Shown: positions 44,811-56,782, counted from the stretch's first letter. The stretch is 64,000 nucleotides of DNA from Vandiemenella viatica (GCA_031002005.1 CM061914.1:192342685-192406684); one strand, 5' to 3'. The notes: a model not told the origin generated them from the sequence alone. A program made the numbers and translations.

Positions 44811-45228
44811 AATAAATATAACATGCAAAAAGATCACAAGTATTTGTCAATTGTACAGAAAGCGATAACATTCACCAGAGAAGTAAAAAGTTATCTACTA
44901 AAACCTAACATCTTGAAATCAGAACTGAGTTTTTTATTCAGAATACATTTTTCTTTGTAAAAGAATTTCCTTTTCGATTTTGGTAATTAAACATGACAGA
45001 AATAATATACATTTTGTGTATGGACGGGAAAGGTTACTAAGTTGTTCATAATTACTAATATGCTGTATGGTGTTTTTTTTGTGTTGAAACAGTTTACAAA
45101 TGCAGCAATAACGTTAGAAATTGCATTCATATACACTAACTAATATAGGATTGCATTTAACAATGTATATTGACTATACTAATAGTATATTTAAAATTTA
45201 ACTGGTTTTCAATGGTTGGTAATATCTT

Positions 45229-46015
45229 TAATTTAATTTAATTATTTAATTAAGTGTGATGGAGCGCCCACTCCCGTGGCCACTTCCTCATTATCTCACC
45301 TTTCCTGTGCCCACCCACTTTTTCCCTCCACAAATTTCACTTTTCACTATTTCAACGTTTTTAATAAATTATTCATCCTTTTTGATAACTTATTTCAATC
45401 CCTGGCTCCATTATCCACGCAAGAAAATCTTCCCAGACCCTTCTGCCTGAAATCGAGTGCAGCTTGTGATCATGGTCATCTTTTTTCATCCATGCATTAC
45501 TTTATTTCTTACAACAATATACCACTTGTACACTCCCATGACCCTCCTCATCCTCCTCCTGTCTTGCAATGAATCCCATTCCAGCTCTTTTATCATATCT
45601 GTTACTGATTGCATTTTGCGATAATATTCAGGAAAAAATCTAGCAGCCCTTTTCTGCACCCTCTCCGACTCCTGTATTTGATAATCAAAATGTGGGTCCC
45701 ATACTACACTACCATATTTGAGCAATGGTCTGACCTAAATTTTGTAACCCAATTCCTTTACTTCTCTCGTGCATCCTCTCATCACTCTCTCCAACAAGTG
45801 AAGGGTTTTGAAAACCTTTTCCTACTACCTGTGCAATTTGATCTGCCCAGTTAAGCTTGTTATCAAATGTAATGCCAAGATATTTACATTTCAAGTCTTC
45901 AATAAGCAATTCTTTCCCCACCTTATTATCGTAATAAACCTTTAGTTTTTTACCTGTATATCTAATAAGCTGCCTCTTCTTTGCTTTTATCTTCATCCCT
46001 CGGTTTCAACCTATT
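45229..46015 (-). pseudogene. LINE-A copy
   Basis: Starts at the 3' tail (TTTAATTTAATTATTTAATT). Frames encode YGSVVWDPHFDYQIQESERV, SVTDMIKELEWDSLQDRRRM and, further in, LKCKYLGITFDNKLNWADQI. Sits in the Orai intron, antisense to the gene. Confidence 0.85.
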
Positions 46016-46785
46016 TAATGCAGTTCCAACCTGCAAACCAAGATAACATGTCTAATCTAATCTAAAATGCTAAATTTTATTTTAGTATAGACAGATTTAC
46101 TTTTCGGAGTGCTTGATTTTTTTATGTTTTTTTTATGTTTTTTATGATGCAATATTTCACGAATACAAATAAATGTACCACACAACAGTATTTCTCTAGA
46201 AAATCTGCAATGGACAGCATATTTAAATTTCGTGAACTATGACCAAAAACAGAAATAAATATACAGGAAATAACAGAATTTATAAATACGCCTTGTATTA
46301 CCTCTTCGATGCTACATACTCAATGACATACCGCCAAATGATTGTTTGTGTCCTAAAGAACTCAACTTAGTCCACCTTCATGCAGCTCGCTCTCGGCAAG
46401 GAATTCGCTTACTAGCAGAATATTTTGTGACGAGTCCTGTTGTGAAGTCGTGCTATTTCCAGTAAATGTCATCAGACTTCAGTCCCATACGGTCTACAGT
46501 AACGACATGCTCTTCAGCAGTGCTTCTAATTCACCGCTGCCCTGTTCTTATAGGCCTGCTCAGGGCCCTCTGTTAAGAATACAGGTCACTGCCGAATCAG
46601 TCAGCTCGTCCACTAAACAAAGGTCAAACAACATTACACAATCGATTACTGTACCGACCAGTAACACGACTGGGCATAGTTCATACTCGACCAACTCCAG
46701 TGCATCAACTAATCACGTAGATAAGGCCAGTACATGAAACAATCCAAGTTGTTTCAACCACTTGATAAAGAATTACCCAGCTACT

Positions 46786-47530
46786 TTTTTTTTTGTCATC
46801 AGTCTCCCTTCCTATCCTGTGCTAACCTCTTCATCTCTACATATCCCTTACAACCCACGTTCTCAATTATCTACTTCATATAATCTTATCTCTGTCTTCC
46901 TCTACAGTTCTTACCTTCGACTATTTCCTCCACTAACAAATTAACTAATCCAGCATGTCTCAAAATACGACCTACCAGCCTGTCTCTTCTTTCTGTAAGC
47001 TTCTTCCACAAACTTCTTTCCTGACCAATCATTCCCAAAACTCGATCGTTTCGTACTTTCTCTGTCCATTTAATTTTCAGCATCCTTCTATAGCACCATC
47101 TTTCAAATACTTCAATTTTATTTCTTTCTGTTTTTCCTAATGTTTCGCCGCCATAAAATGCTGTGCTCCCACATAGAGTTTTAAAAAGTTTTTTCTGAGT
47201 CTTAGATTAATATTTGAAACTAATAGATTTCTCTTTTTCATGAAATCTCTTATTGCCAGTGCTATTCTGCTTTTAACATCATTCCAGATTTGGCCATCGA
47301 TTTTAATTTAATTTCCTATGTAGCAAAATTGACTAAGTTCTTCTATGGCATTCGAACCTATTTTTACATTTAATCTACTATTAATGCTATCATTCCTGTT
47401 GCATTTCATCACTTTTGTCTTGCTTGGGTTTATATTTAGGCCAAACTCTTCCTTCAGTATTTTGTTCATGCCATCCAGTAACTTCTCAATATCCTCAGCT
47501 TGTCCTGCTTTTCTATTAGATTGATTTTAA
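46786..47530 (-). pseudogene. RTE-like LINE-B copy
   Basis: The minus strand encodes KIKWTEKVRNDRVLGMIGQE and RILRHAGLVNLLVEEIVEGK, with upstream words matching the copies at 58019 and 63225 (a CNRNDSI...-type stretch near 47390). 5'-truncated near 47530. Confidence 0.8.
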
Positions 47531-47667
47531 GGAATGCATGACTAGTAACAAGAGATTCCCCGAATTTCATCTGAAAATCGACAAAACAAGTATCGTGGAC
47601 ATAATCATCAACAGGAAAGGGACAAATTCCAGTACTAAATTTGAAGTAACGAAAGAATTTACTTTCA

Positions 47668-47775
47668 TAGACTTATGCCTGAAATCGAGTGCCAGTTTGT
47701 GATCATGACCATCCTTTTCCTTCCATGCACCTATCTTAATTCTTCCACCTATGTCTTCCCACGCCTCTTTAATAA
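47668..47775 (-). pseudogene. LINE-A short fragment
   Basis: GCCTGAAATCGAGTGCCAGT, TTCCTTCCATGCAC; the conserved late coding part only. Confidence 0.7.
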
Positions 47776-48319
47776 AGCGGAAATCTTCTGTTGATTAGCA
47801 AAACACCCCAGAAAACCAAATTAATTATGTTCAACACATACTTTAGGCCTGTTCGTAATGGTCTGGAAAGATGTGTCGTTTCATACAAGGAAATAAGAAC
47901 ACGTTACTAACTTGTAATAAAAATAGTTAGAATCATGGACTAAAAGACAAGGAAAGGTAATATTAGGAATGAGATTGACTACAAAGAAGTTGACGTCGAA
48001 TAATGCATTTTCGATGGCGCAGATTCCAGTGGTGTCGTCGACGTTTAATGACACTAAATGACACAAGAGTAGGATAAACTCCCGGACACCTCCGAATCGA
48101 GTCTCATCGTCCCGTTCTCTCCTGACGCTTAACATTGGTTATCGTATGTAACAGGTCGAAAGATAGTCGACTAATAAAAGAAACAGTGCCTGATACGTTT
48201 CCAGATTAGAGCGCGGACTCAATATACGGCTTGCAACGCCGCACCACTTTCACGCTCGAACAGCTAATGTTCAGTTCCAACAAAATCTGAGATACATATT
48301 TCCGGATGTCCTATCACGG

Positions 48320-49320
48320 TCGCCATATTGTGAGGGATTTATTTGTTTTTAACCATCGTTCTCTAAAAGGATTGTGGAATTAATGGTCACAAAATATATA
48401 TTTCTATGTAATTTTATATGCGAATCGTGCCCAAGACAGTATGGTATGGCAGAAGTATCATAACTACCAATTAATTATGTAAGATGTATTGAAAGCCGGC
48501 AATAGTATATGTTATGTTATAAATCTAAGCCGAGAAGTATTAATGCTACATCTGAAAAGTATGATCCCTGTACAAGGATAGGAATTACAATGTAGAGGTG
48601 ATTTGTGACTTAATTTATATTTATTTTGTAGTAACCTTAATATGGAACATGAAATTGGATTGTGGAATTAATGTATACAAAGTTTATACCTATAATCAAA
48701 TTCATATGTGAACCTTGCCTAAGGCAGTAGGGTATGGCAGAAGAATCATAGACATAAACTTGTATTTTTATATGTATTTAAAGCCTGTAATTGTATATGC
48801 TATGTCGTAAAGAGAACTCTGTTTAGTTTCAGGGCCATATCTGCAAGCCCAAAATGTAATAAAGTGAACATAGGTTGGCCTGTATGGTCACGAAACCCAA
48901 AGCCAATACTATCGTTCTGCTTGGATTTCTGTACATTGTGGGCCTAATCAATTTAGCAATTCGCCCATGAATGATTGAAGATTATAAATTCCAAGATTTC
49001 CTTTGTGATAGTAGCAGCCTGAATTTGATTTAAAGGATATGGTACTGATGGTAAATCTTACTGATTAGATCTTTCACTTTGATAGTCCGCTTATTCACAT
49101 TTACATCCAGCAACTAAACTTTATACAGTATGATATACTATTTCTCTAGCACACTACAATATTCGTCTCCCGCTCTCAGTGCCACACTAGCTGCTAGTGG
49201 CTACTGAGTAAACCCTTCTCGGTATCGAGCGGGGACCGGCCACCGACACACCTGAACACGCCTATATCACACCTCGTGTTGCCTCCCCACACAGCTGACT
49301 AGCTCTGGCACTGACGGTAT
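48320..49320 (-). mobile_element. possible LTR region with primer-binding site and internal duplication
   Basis: CCTATCACGGTCGCCA (48309 on) is the complement of a TGGCGACCGTGATAGG primer-binding-like site, followed by TGTGAGGG. Two imperfect units of about 290 bp follow (GATTGTGGAATTAATG at 48371 and 48659, each with GGTATGGCAGAAG). The far end is not resolved. No internal genes. Confidence 0.35.
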
Positions 49321-50135
49321 TTTTTTTACGACAACTAAACCAAATACTCCGAATATGTAACCTCAGATACCAAATTACACATAGTTTCATACATAAATCT
49401 TATATATACCTCTCGTCACGTACTCCGTCTGAATTAAGAGCACTTCCAATATAATACTTTCAATGCATGACAAAGGAACGTTTGCTTGTGCTCGTAACTT
49501 TGAAACAGTATTAGATGGTAGTGTTTTTAGTATTTGTCGTTTTAATACAGGATGTGATCGATATAGGAAACAAATTTGAAGCTCCTGTAGGTAATGACGT
49601 TTTTGAGACACACCTTGAAACAAAAACGGTCTAAAATCTTCAACTCTTACGACCGATCAAATCGCAGTTTTCAAGTGAAAAAAATAATTAAAAAATTCTT
49701 AGTGGTCTTCTTAATTAGATCGAAACATATACAACCCTTTATTTCTACGAAAACCCTCCAGAATTTATTTTCACAAATTTTAAATACGTTATATAACGTG
49801 CCGGTTTGAAGTCTATAACTTTCTTGGTGTAGTCAGCCGAACAGACAGCGAAACGATAACAATATGGTTTCTTTCCCCTTTGGGAACTCAATTCTAAAAA
49901 TGCTTCCGTGTAGACTTAAAAGGAAAAAAGTAATAAAAAAGCCAGATAACGGTGGAGAAATCAACTGAGGAGCAAACGGACTAGAGTTGGAAAAATGTGT
50001 AGAAACAGAAAATGAGTAGGAAGGGTCATGTGCAGCACCAGCGATATTGCAGGTGATGATGATGATGAATGCGTCGTTATGTTTTATTGTTCGCTAATCT
50101 CTGAGTTGTGACGATCGCTTTTGATCCTCTTCCAG

Positions 50136-50432
50136 CTCCTCGATTCATAACAGTGCGGGCAATCTGCCTTCCGCCGGCAGGGGCCAGCAACAGGTGGCGC
50201 AGCAACAGGTGGCCCAGCAACAGGTGGCGCCTGTGCCGCTGCGCAGCGCGCGCTCCACGCCCGTGGACCTCAGCTGCAGCTGCAGCTGCTCCTGCGGCCG
50301 CGCCGCCGCGCAACAGCTGCGCGCCGCGCGATCCTCGCCCGCTGACGTCAGCAGCTGCGGCCAACAGAGGCCGCTGCGGCAGCACCCGCGGCTGCACGAC
50401 TCCAGGGGCCTCCAGCACTACGGCAACTGCAG
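50136..50432 (+). CDS. Orai: Orai exon 2 of those visible: low-complexity N-terminal region
   Basis: The exon is bounded by CTCTTCCAG| and CTGCAG|GTGAGG. It completes the split codon from the exon at 42974-43112 as AG|C (Ser), continues 98 codons without a stop, and ends with AG of another split codon, so it is phase 2 to phase 2. The protein has three copies of a QQQVA-type repeat (12-bp repeats around 50186-50229), a Cys-Ser alternation (CSCSCSCSCG) and Arg/Ala/Gln-rich stretches. Base composition is strongly GC-rich compared with the flanking introns. It is inferred to be cytoplasmic, disordered N-terminus of Orai. No domain is recognisable. The other reading frames here are shadows. Intron lengths on either side are about 7.0 kb and 1.5 kb. 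Confidence 0.75.
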
Positions 50433-51523
50433 GTGAGGGTTAACTACTATAAATATTATAAGAATGAAGATCACCATTAATCCCTTCACTGGATACGAAC
50501 ATTTACCACGGGAAAGGTAGGTAGATCATACAAAATATAGACACTGTAACTTAATGTGTTCTTATTACACATTAGCATACCTGAATATTTTGGAATCTCC
50601 ATGTTGCAAGCAAGTCATTTAAGCGATACTCCGTTTGCCAGATCTGTTGAGTTTAGTGATCATCATCATCACTAGACGTTTCCGCTTTTTCGGGTCGTCC
50701 TGCACATTCTCTTCCAAGTTTAGCGATATCGGAGGTAATATTATCTTCGATGTATGAGATATCCAGTTTTTGTCAAATTAATCTCTGAGAAGTGTTTTAT
50801 CACGGAAAATGCTGTACTATAAAAAAGGGGCTAGGCCCTGTGATCACTGCACCACGACTATCTGTGAAAATGATTAAAATGTCTATTTCGTAGTGTATTT
50901 TCGTGTGCGAGTTTTGATGATATGTCGTATTATGCTAATATTTACAGATCGGACAACTGGCGATGCAGAAAATACTCCTGGCGACATCATTAGGATTAAC
51001 ATTAAAAATTCCTCTCCATAACCTTCGCAAAAAATTGTTGTATACATTTTTTATCTAATATTTCCTTGTATAGTAAGTATGTTGGATGTGAGAAAATACC
51101 CTCAAAGTTTTGAATACAAAAACTAACGAACAACCAAATCCAACGTTGGAGATTCTGAGTCTCGTTTAAAAATGATAGACGATAGACATTCAAACACACT
51201 AATGCTCCAACATATCCACGTATGTGCATGCTAAAATGAGGAAAGTGAAATAAACATCGACATATTTAGAACTAGCACCTCTGTTAAGGTCATCTAAATT
51301 CCTTTAATAACACATTTTATTGTAGCTGAAAGTCAGTCTTGTATTTCCCAGCACTGTAATAAGCGATTTAAATTCCATTTGTGTCTCATTCTAGACATTA
51401 AAATTCCAGCTGCAAGACAAAAACAAAAAACAATATAAATTTCATTCGTGCTTCATTCTAGACAGTCAAATTCCCGCAGATTACACGGCTACAAGACAAA
51501 AAGTTATATCTACTCATTGAAGC
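50433..51523 (+). other. Orai intron between visible exons 2 and 3 (upstream part)
   Basis: Intron starting GTGAGG. AT-rich, with no repeat family recognised until the in-frame tandem array begins at about 51524. Short open frames here have no coding character. Confidence 0.6.
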
Positions 51524-51924
51524 TTGCTCCTGCGTGTCTGCAGACCCGCTATGCCTACTAAATCCGCTGACACCTGTTGCTGTTTACTATTCCAGCTTGC
51601 CCGCAGCCCGCTGCCACCTGTTGCTCTCACCCATTCCAGCTTGCCCCTGCTTGCCCGTAGCCCTCTGCTACCTGTTGCTCCTGCTCATTCCAGCTTGCTC
51701 CTGCGTGCCCGCAGCCCGCTGCCACCTGTTGCTCCTGGTCATTCCAGCTTGCAGCTGCTTGCCCGTAGCCCTCTGCTACCTGTTGCTCCTGCTTATTCCA
51801 GTTTGTCCCTGCGTGCCTGCAGCCCGCTGCCACCTGTTGCTCCTGCTCATTCCAGCTTGCCCGGCCGCAGCCCTCTGCCACCTGTTGCTCCTGCTCATTC
51901 CAGCTTGCCCCTGCTTGTGTGCAG
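51524..51924 (+). repeat. 54-bp (18-codon) tandem array with eight in-phase AG sites before Orai exon 3
   Basis: Tandem units carry a GCCC(G/T)(C/T)AG followed by CCCGCTGCCACCTGTTGC or CCCTCTGCTACC and a CATTCCAGCTTG tail. The AG dinucleotides end at 51543, 51606, 51660, 51714, 51768, 51822, 51870 and 51924, so spacings are 63, 54, 54, 54, 54, 48 and 54 bp, all multiples of three. Units with GCAG and GTAG tend to alternate, a hint of a 108-bp higher-order period. The Orai exon-3 frame is open through the whole array and would read as repeats of the type ARSPLLPVAPAHSSLPLL. The start of the annotated exon resembles a unit itself, so the array looks like an expansion of the acceptor/exon start. 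It may be coding, intronic or alternatively spliced. Confidence 0.8.
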
Positions 51925-52195
51925 GCCCGCCACGCCACCGCCACCTGTTGCCCCCGCCTGCTGGTCAGTGAGGGAGTCACCTGTTGCCGCCGCCAGCTCG
52001 GCGGTGAAGGAGCCGCCCTGGTGCCGGCCCGTGCCGCTCGTGAAGTCCGTCTCGCAGGCCTGCATCGCCACCTCCAGGCTCCAGGCGTGGCGTGCGCCCG
52101 GCTCCAGCCTGGACAGACCAGTCATGCTGGAGAACTGCACGCCGCTGCCTCCCTACCGCGGCGGCGCCTTGGGCTGTCACTGTAGCAGCGTAAAG
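51925..52195 (+). CDS. Orai: Orai exon 3 of those visible: proline-rich N-terminal region
   Basis: The exon starts after TTGTGTGCAG| and ends at GTAAAG|GTAACG. The first base completes the AG|G codon (Arg) from the previous exon; 90 codons follow and the exon ends in phase 0, as the next exon requires. It is Pro/Ala/Val-rich at first (RPATPPPPVAPACW), then Cys-containing and basic. The same reading frame stays open upstream through the tandem array at 51524-51924, where seven further AG dinucleotides occur in the same phase, so the true 5' boundary may lie upstream or be alternative. It is inferred to be cytoplasmic N-terminal tail of Orai. There is no recognisable domain; assignment rests on frame continuity into the conserved transmembrane-1 exon. 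Confidence 0.75.
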
Positions 52196-53089
52196 GTAAC
52201 GCACGTACTTCTTAAAATATCACCAGTATTTGACCATCACGAGGTCACAGTGTTTAGTAAGCTACCTAACTCCACGTTGCCATATTAAAATCATACTGGA
52301 CTGCTGACAACAGCACGATGTGAAAAGTACGTTCGTCAGAAATGATTTCACAGTTCATTGATTAAGCATTTGAAGCAAAGACACGAGAATATTCTTTTGG
52401 AAGCTTCAATTGTAACTAGCCTTGATAGCTTACTAGGCCTGTTCTAGATATTCTTGTAGTAGAACAGCTAATACAAATGCTGGATTCAGTTCCAGTAGAT
52501 ACGCAGTGGCGACATCGTGACTGGGGTGAAGGTGGTGTTGTCAGCACCAGGCACTTAACTGTTTCCTGCGAGTCGCAGCCTCTGAATTACAAATGGGAAA
52601 CGGAGCAGTAGAAATACCGGTGCTTGTATGATTTCTCTTTGGCTCTTTGTGAAAAATGCAGTTCAGATATCAAGTAACCAATATTACCAGGTCATATAAC
52701 ACCGAAACCGAAATAAATTTTTAAATTACTCCCTTGCATGAAACAGAAAAATATTTATAGTCAGAAAGACATATGTCTCGCCTATATGCATCCTGCGCTG
52801 TGTCGCTTGATGGCATTGTGGGAAACACCTCGAATGCAGATATTTGGAAATGCTTTGTTAGAGTTACAATGGGACATGTTCAATCCGGACAGTATTACCA
52901 TGATGACGATATCAACTAACCGATTAGCTTTTTGATATCCCTTTCATAAGTATATAAGAGTGAGGGATACTGTATTAAAGTACCCTGTAGAGGTCAGTTG
53001 GCTCTCATTTTGAATTCTCAGTCATCCATCTCTCAAGATGGAGAGCAACAGCGGACAACTGTGCGTTGACTACTTGTTATCTGTGTCAA
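52196..53089 (+). other. Orai intron after visible exon 3, upstream part
   Basis: Intron starting GTAACG. No repeat family or coding segment recognised before the minisatellite that begins near 53090. The complete intron is about 5.6 kb. Confidence 0.6.
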
Positions 53090-54040
53090 ATTTGGATAGT
53101 TTGTGTGGAGTTGATATAATCTGTATTTTGTTGTTCGAATATTTTGTTTTGTTGAGTTAAGATAGTCCACGTTGAGTTAGGATAGTTTGTGTTGTGTTAT
53201 ATGGAGATAGTTTGTGTTTCATTGAGTTTGGATAGTTTGTGTTCTGTTGAGTTGGTATTTTGTTTCGTTATGGTAGTTTGAATTGTGTTGCGTTGAGATA
53301 GGTTGTGTTTCGTTAATATAATTTATGTTGGATTGAGTTGGAATAGTTTGTATTGAGTAGGAGTAGTCAGTATTGTGTTGAGTTAGAAAACTTTGTTTTG
53401 TGTTAGGATAGTTTGTATTGAGTTGAGATAGTTTTTTGTTTCATTGAGATGGAATTATTTGTACTGTGTTGAGCTGGTATAGTCTTTATTGCGCTGATTT
53501 AGAATATTTTGTTTTGTGTTGAGATAGGATAGTTTGTGTTGAGTTATGTTAGTTTGAGTTGTGTTGAGTTGGGATAGTTTGTGTTTGATTGAGCTTGGAT
53601 AGTTTGTGTTGCGTTGAGTTGGTACAGTCGGTATTGTGTTGAGTTAGAATATTTTGTTTTGTGTTGAGATAGGTTAGTTTGTGATGAGTTATGGTATAGT
53701 TGATTTATGGTAGTTTGAGCTGTGTTGAGATGAGACAGTTTGTGTTTCGTTGAGATAATTTGTGTTGGGTTGAGTTTGGAGAGTTTGTGTTGTGTTGAGT
53801 TAGAATATTTTGTTTTGTGTTGAGACACGATAGTTTGTGTTGAGGTATGGTAGTTTGAGTTGTGTTAAGTTGGGATAGTTTGTATTTCATTGAGCGTGGA
53901 TAGTTTGTGTTGTGCTGAGTTGGTACAGTCTATACTGTGTTGAGTTAGAAAATGTTTGTAGTATAGCTGGAGTTGTGATAGTTTTACATTGGGTTAGGAC
54001 ATATCGTGTTATGTTGAGTTATGATAGTTTGTGTTAATTT
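53090..54040 (+). repeat. degenerate T/G-rich minisatellite
   Basis: About 950 bp of GATAGTTTGTGTTGAGTTGG-type words with irregular spacing (roughly 20-30 bp units). The + strand is almost free of C. Long open frames on the minus strand (Gln/Thr/Asn/Leu-rich) are artefacts of the repeat. It lies in the Orai intron. Confidence 0.9.
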
Positions 54041-54751
54041 CGGTATTGGTTTCGGATTGTATTGTTAAGTAGACATCCGCGTAACATGATCGCTTGTCGC
54101 CTATCGTTCTACACCGCAGAACAGACAGACACAGTGCGTCTAGGCTTGTATACTGCGCTTTTGCCTATTAATAACTGAATAAAGTGGTGATGATAGCTGC
54201 ATAACATTTTATCCGTGACGCGGTGATGCCAACAACCATATGTCTCGAGCATCAAACGGCCCTTGAAGATTCTATCACGAGTTCACAAATCCAAACGGTG
54301 GTTTTCCTAGAATGCTACTCCGAGTAGAAGACCCCGGTTCGATACTTGCCCACAAAACTCCTGTTGAGCTTTCCTGTTTAGTTTTTCAACTGTTCACGAC
54401 AATATAATCGTCATTTATGGTTTTCTTTTTAAAAAAAAGGCACTTTATAATTGTTATTTTGGATATAGTTTCCCTACTTTTTAGCGTATTGACGCCATTT
54501 TTCTGTAGTTTATGCACTGCTTTAGAAACAACTTATTTCTATAGGCAGGATTTTCTGAGTCTTTGGGATCTTTGCAGTGATTCCTTTTTAACCATGTTTC
54601 AAAAATTACTCCATTGGTGGACTCTCATTTCGTCTCTAAGCAATCCGTTAAGTCATATCAAATTTCATGGCTATTTGACATTTGAATTTGTGGTGAATTT
54701 AATATTAATGAAATAATCCGATCTTGAATTTGTTTACAACTGGTAGACCTA
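54041..54751. other. no gene recognised
   Basis: A B-box-like CGGTTCGATAC near 54340 only; otherwise AT-rich. Confidence 0.4.
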
Positions 54752-55530
54752 TTGCCGAGAATAAAAACTGACTGGTACAGGAATTCTTATAGCATTAAAT
54801 CTAGTATGATAGAGATGAAAATGGGGAATACCCGGGTTATTGAATTGGGACCACTGACGTTTATTATTCTAATAAATGATTGTGTTGATGGGTTACGGTC
54901 AGAGTCTAGGTATTTTGCTGATGATATAATGCTATACAACAGGATCGAAACAGGTAAAGACTGTGAACAGCTGCAGGGTGACCTGGATAGAATATCTGAA
55001 TGGGTAGGTCAGCATGGAATGAAGATAAATGCCAAGAAGAGTCGGCTTATTAGGTACATAGATAATAAGATAGTTTGATTATGGTTATAAGGAATTGCTT
55101 GTTCAAGATCTGAAATGTAAATACTTTGGCAAAACATTTATACTAGACTCAATCGTGCAGGACACTTTGGGTAGGTGGTAGGAAGAGGTTTCAAAATAAT
55201 TTATTTACTGGAAAGGGTGATGAGTGGATGTACCAGAGAAGCGATATAACTGGGCTATCCATTGCTTGAATATAGTACTGTAGCATTAGACACAATTTTT
55301 TGGAATCTAATACAGGAGTTGGAAGGGGTGGAAAGAAGGCCTGCTAGATTTGTCTCTGGAAATTACCGCAGAACAGAATCAGTGACAGATATGATGAAGG
55401 AGCTGGAGTGGGATTCATTAGAAGACAGAAGGAGGATGAGGAGGGTTATGGGAGAGTGTACATGGCGTATGTTGGGAATAAGGCTTGGGAGTATATTGCT
55501 AGAAGAATACCGGATTAGTAAGTAGATATT
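54752..55530 (+). pseudogene. LINE-A copy with RT catalytic motif
   Basis: The furthest 5'-reaching LINE-A copy: LGPLTFIILINDCVDGLRSE, RYFADDIMLYNR (FADD catalytic motif) and WVGQHGMKINAKKSRLIRY, then shifted frames through VGRGFK, SGNYRRTESVTDMMKELEWD and MRRVMGE. Interrupted by several stops. In the Orai intron, sense to the gene. Confidence 0.85.
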
Positions 55531-55978
55531 GATAAAAAGTATCTTCAGAAAGAGATGCCCTTCCACTTGTGATAATTGTGAAAAACGAAAAAATCAAGAA
55601 AAAAATTGACGTTGATTGCAGAGCGACTTAAATGTTCACACGAATGATGCAGTGCCGATAACTTCACCATCTCAATCTTTGATCATGGTTCAAATGGTGC
55701 GGCACCTGGCAATGGCGCCAAGCTGTCCCCGAATACCTCTGCGTTCGTGGAACGCTCATTGCCAGGGGTACGAATCACTTTCCGTGATACTCATCTGCGT
55801 GGGAGTGGAGGCGGGTGTTTCCTGAGTGTGTCCGCAAACAGCGGCAATCTGCCCACCGTTTTAGGCCGATAAAAAACGTCCGCGGTATCTGATATCACTG
55901 AGAGGGCCTATCTGGAGTGGAGGATGGAGGATGCTTATTGGCCTTCACAATACTCTGCTCCTGTTGCTATTTTTAGTT
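55531..55978. other. no gene recognised
   Basis: GC-moderate, no recognised family. Confidence 0.4.
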
Positions 55979-56180
55979 TAACGCTCTGGCCTCGCATTCG
56001 GGAGGACGCCGGTTCGAATTCCCAGATTTGGGTTTACCATGGTTTCCCCAAATCACTCCAGCCTAGTGCCGGGATGCTTCCTTCAAAAGGCCATGACACA
56101 TTTCCTTCCCGTTCCTTGTTCCCAGTCCCATCCGGACTCTAATGACCTCTACGTGGACAAGACCAAAACCATAAGTTAAA
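55979..56180 (+). mobile_element. SINE, head-truncated
   Basis: Starts within the head (TAACGCTCTGGCCTCGCATT), has a small deletion after the B box (GGTTCGAATTCCCAGATTT), and the body runs to CCATAAGTTAAAAC. Confidence 0.88.
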
Positions 56181-56554
56181 ACAAATATATAGTTTAATGG
56201 ATGACAGAACGTGAATGCCGGCAAAAATTTTAATATAAATGATATATTGCTGATTCGGTGCAGTGGCTGTAATCCATGTGATATCAGTGGTAAATAACGA
56301 ATCCAATCAAGGAGCAATCTTCTAGACCAGCCGAGAAAAAATGGTCTTTCCTTGTATTTGTGGTGTTAATGTGAGGCCACATTTGTTTATACCGATTCAA
56401 AATTTCGTGACTACAACTGTTAATCATACAAAAAAAAAACCTCCTCTGACTTCCCTACAGATTTTTTCGTCAAATTCCGTCAATATCGGTATAGGCATTT
56501 AGTTGTCAAAACGTACATAAGACAGAGACTTACTTCCGCATTTATAGTATTATT

Positions 56555-56625
56555 ATTGCAGATCACACACACACATACTGACTGCGAACAACCCCTGAGG
56601 GATCATTATAACGTAAAAAAGTGTA
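56555..56625. repeat. dispersed repeat, copy 4 (short)
   Basis: GATCACACACACACATACTGACTGCGAAC then CCTGAGGGATCATTATAACG; a short version of the repeat at 27105. Confidence 0.5.
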
Positions 56626-56782
56626 CATCTACAGCATTGCAAGACTACCTATGATTTGCCTCGCATTGCACCCCTAACTTTGTGATATCTACAGTTTAAC
56701 ATTCAATCCGAATAACCTACGGCCCAGGCGTGACTCTTACAATCAAAAACAATTTTTAAAAATCTTAGCCTCCACGGAGATT

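Larger units (their letters stand above)
43113..50135 (+). other. Orai intron between visible exons 1 and 2
   Basis: A 7.0-kb GT-AG intron (GTCAGT...TTCCAG). It is filled with transposon remnants listed separately: an RTE-like LINE split by an LTR-like insert, a LINE-A copy, a second RTE-like LINE and another LTR-like segment. Stretches 44811-45228 and 46016-46785 are AT-rich and show nothing I recognise. Confidence 0.65.

Noticed and set aside
47881..48135. Minus-strand 84-residue frame with a DDTTGICAIENALFDVNF stretch
   Set aside because: Looks somewhat protein-like but I recognise no family and there is no supporting context; not called.
51627..51980. Long minus-strand frame (AGASWNEQEQQVAEGYGQ-type repeats) opposite the tandem array
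   Set aside because: A shadow of the repeat: any array with unit length divisible by three opens several frames. The + strand frame is the one continuous with Orai exon 3.
53544..53890. Minus-strand Asn/Thr/Gln/Leu-rich frames in the minisatellite
   Set aside because: Produced by the low-complexity repeat, which has few stops on that strand; no start context or splice logic.
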